From Pyropia haitanensis (taxonomy: Eukaryota; Rhodophyta; Bangiophyceae; Bangiales; Bangiaceae): a stretch of 64,000 nt of DNA. The stretch is taken from contig SDUX01000002.1 of the NCBI GenBank assembly GCA_008729055.1, positions 1,368,496 through 1,432,495 of the forward strand, written 5' to 3'. A program made the position numbers and the translations under genes. Below the pieces are notes generated by a model. The model made no database searches and was not told the origin of the DNA. It worked only from the letters and a program-made list of their open reading frames with translations. Positions 63,200 to 64,000 of the stretch are shown in pieces (position 1 is the first letter of the stretch; each line of letters begins with the position of its first letter).

Positions 63200-63566
63200 C
63201 TACTCGACCCGCCCCGGGCTGCCGTGGCGCCCCCCCGACAGCACCCACGTGTACGCGTCGGCCTTTGGGTCCCCACCTCCCGCGCCGAGCACGGGCCCCG
63301 CCGCCCACAGCACCTCCCCCCCCCCCTGCCGGTGGCGGCACCGTCCGCCTCGGCCCGGCGGCGCGGGAGGGTGTGGCGGAGCCCCCCCCCACGGGGCACC
63401 CGCCCCGCGCCCGCCGCGACCGCCGCGAGCGCCGCCTTGAGCGCCTCCGCCCCCGGCGGCACCGCGCCGAGGCCGCCCGCGCCGCCCACCGCCGCCCACA
63501 CCGCCTCGGCGGTGGCGGCCACGTCCGCGGCGCCGCGCTCGGCGGCGGCCGCAGCGGCGCCCGCCG

Positions 63567-63604
<38 letters not shown>

Positions 63605-64000
63605 TCTTCCTCCTCGGCCCACACCACGACGGCCACGACGGCGCGGTCGCCGCCGTTGCCCCCCCCCCCCGGCCGCCGGTCAAGTAAAAGACGACGCCGC
63701 GGCCCCCCCCAGGAGCCCACACGCCAACCGTCTCGGCGCGGCCGTCCGGGTCGCCGACGACGCCGAGCGTGAGGCCCGCGACGCCCACCGCCGCGGCGGG
63801 CGGCGGCGACCGCGCCGCGACGCGGCCGCCGCCCATGTTGGCCGCCGCCGCCGCGCCGGTCGCCGCCGCCGCGCGGACGCCCCAGCCGGGTGGCGGTAGT
63901 GCGTCGCCCGCGACGTACACATCACGGGCGGCGGCGAGCTCGGGGCCGGGGGTGGGAGAGAGGAGGCCAGAGGTGTCGGCCAGCCGGGGGGGGGGAAGCG
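63200..64000 (-). CDS. AIF-like FAD oxidoreductase, C-terminal part, runs off the edge (frame breaks at C runs)
   Basis: The visible part starts outside the window. ELAAARDVYVAGDA (about 63895-63940) is the second FAD-binding motif (GD) of the pyridine-nucleotide-disulphide oxidoreductase fold. AAAATGAAAAANMGGG follows as the helix over FAD. Then VGVAGLTLGVVGDPDG, AETVGVWAPGG, GRGVVFYLTGG and RAVVAVVVWAEEE match the C-terminal domain of apoptosis-inducing factor, where KGVIFYLRDK..VGIVLWN is the equivalent. An Ala-rich helix and GEVLWAAGPVLGAGGGDPKA then DAYTWVLSGGR end the protein at 63200. The frame changes at C12 (63659-63670) and C11 (63316-63326), each as if one base were missing. AIF-type proteins act in mitochondria as NADH-linked FAD enzymes; the catalytic domains are beyond the window. 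Monodehydroascorbate reductase is a less good alternative. Confidence 0.72.

Overview
The window is nuclear DNA from a GC-rich eukaryote with compact, apparently intron-free genes that lie on both strands as separate transcription units, without operons or Shine-Dalgarno spacing. Plastid-type proteins (a thylakoid-lumen FKBP with a twin-arginine signal, a chloroplast glutamyl endopeptidase homologue, several transit-peptide-like N-termini starting MAFVAPAP, MALPRALLP or MRRGGAAF), a secreted tyrosinase, very high GC in genes and long Ala/Gly/Pro tracts fit a bangiophyte red alga of the Porphyra/Pyropia type. That assignment is an inference from gene content; no marker gene proves it.

Layout from left to right: a plastid-targeted Pro-rich repeat protein (494-2706); an OST4-like microprotein (3816-3938); a repeat block with a 281-bp tandem duplication and a 1.8-kb inverted-repeat element (4028-6604); a tyrosinase with a Cys-rich tail (8417-10549) convergent with quinolinate phosphoribosyltransferase (10793-11842, minus); chloroplast glutamyl endopeptidase (12643-16421); a Regnase-like NYN ribonuclease (17149-18710, minus); a thioredoxin-fold membrane protein (19542-20687); a secreted beta-propeller protein with a 12-copy QTxDGG tail (21572-25549, minus); a DUF1499 protein and a UPF0538/C2orf76 protein (27644-29507); a lumenal FKBP (29899-30633, minus); a Ser-rich protein (32138-33076); a large single-pass membrane protein (35289-38846); a claudin-like four-TM protein (41159-41884); a plastid-targeted protein of unknown function (42834-43778, minus); a dynactin-p62-like protein (44588-46279); a three-finger CCCH protein (49222-53170); a bHLH-GAF protein (54415-56378, minus); a 4-kb island of short inverted-repeat transposons (57633-61634); a YghU/YfcG-type glutathione transferase (62164-62952); and the C-terminus of an AIF-like oxidoreductase leaving the right edge (63200-64000, minus).

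Two structural themes stand out. First, at least four non-autonomous inverted-repeat elements sit in the AT-richer gaps. Three share termini beginning GCGC(A/T)GTG and are probably one family; the fourth has a perfect 25-bp TIR, a TA duplication and an inner nested pair of the same end. Second, six genes are broken in frame at long G or C homopolymers (ten breaks including the partial AIF gene), and every break is repaired by the same change of one missing base. This points to systematic homopolymer undercounting rather than pseudogenes, so these genes are given as single loci. The genes do not form one pathway; several serve the plastid or the secretory route, and the rest are RNA-binding, signalling and housekeeping proteins. 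Trinucleotide and G/C runs make most long open frames meaningless, so intergenic stretches are stated as unassigned where no credible protein is visible.
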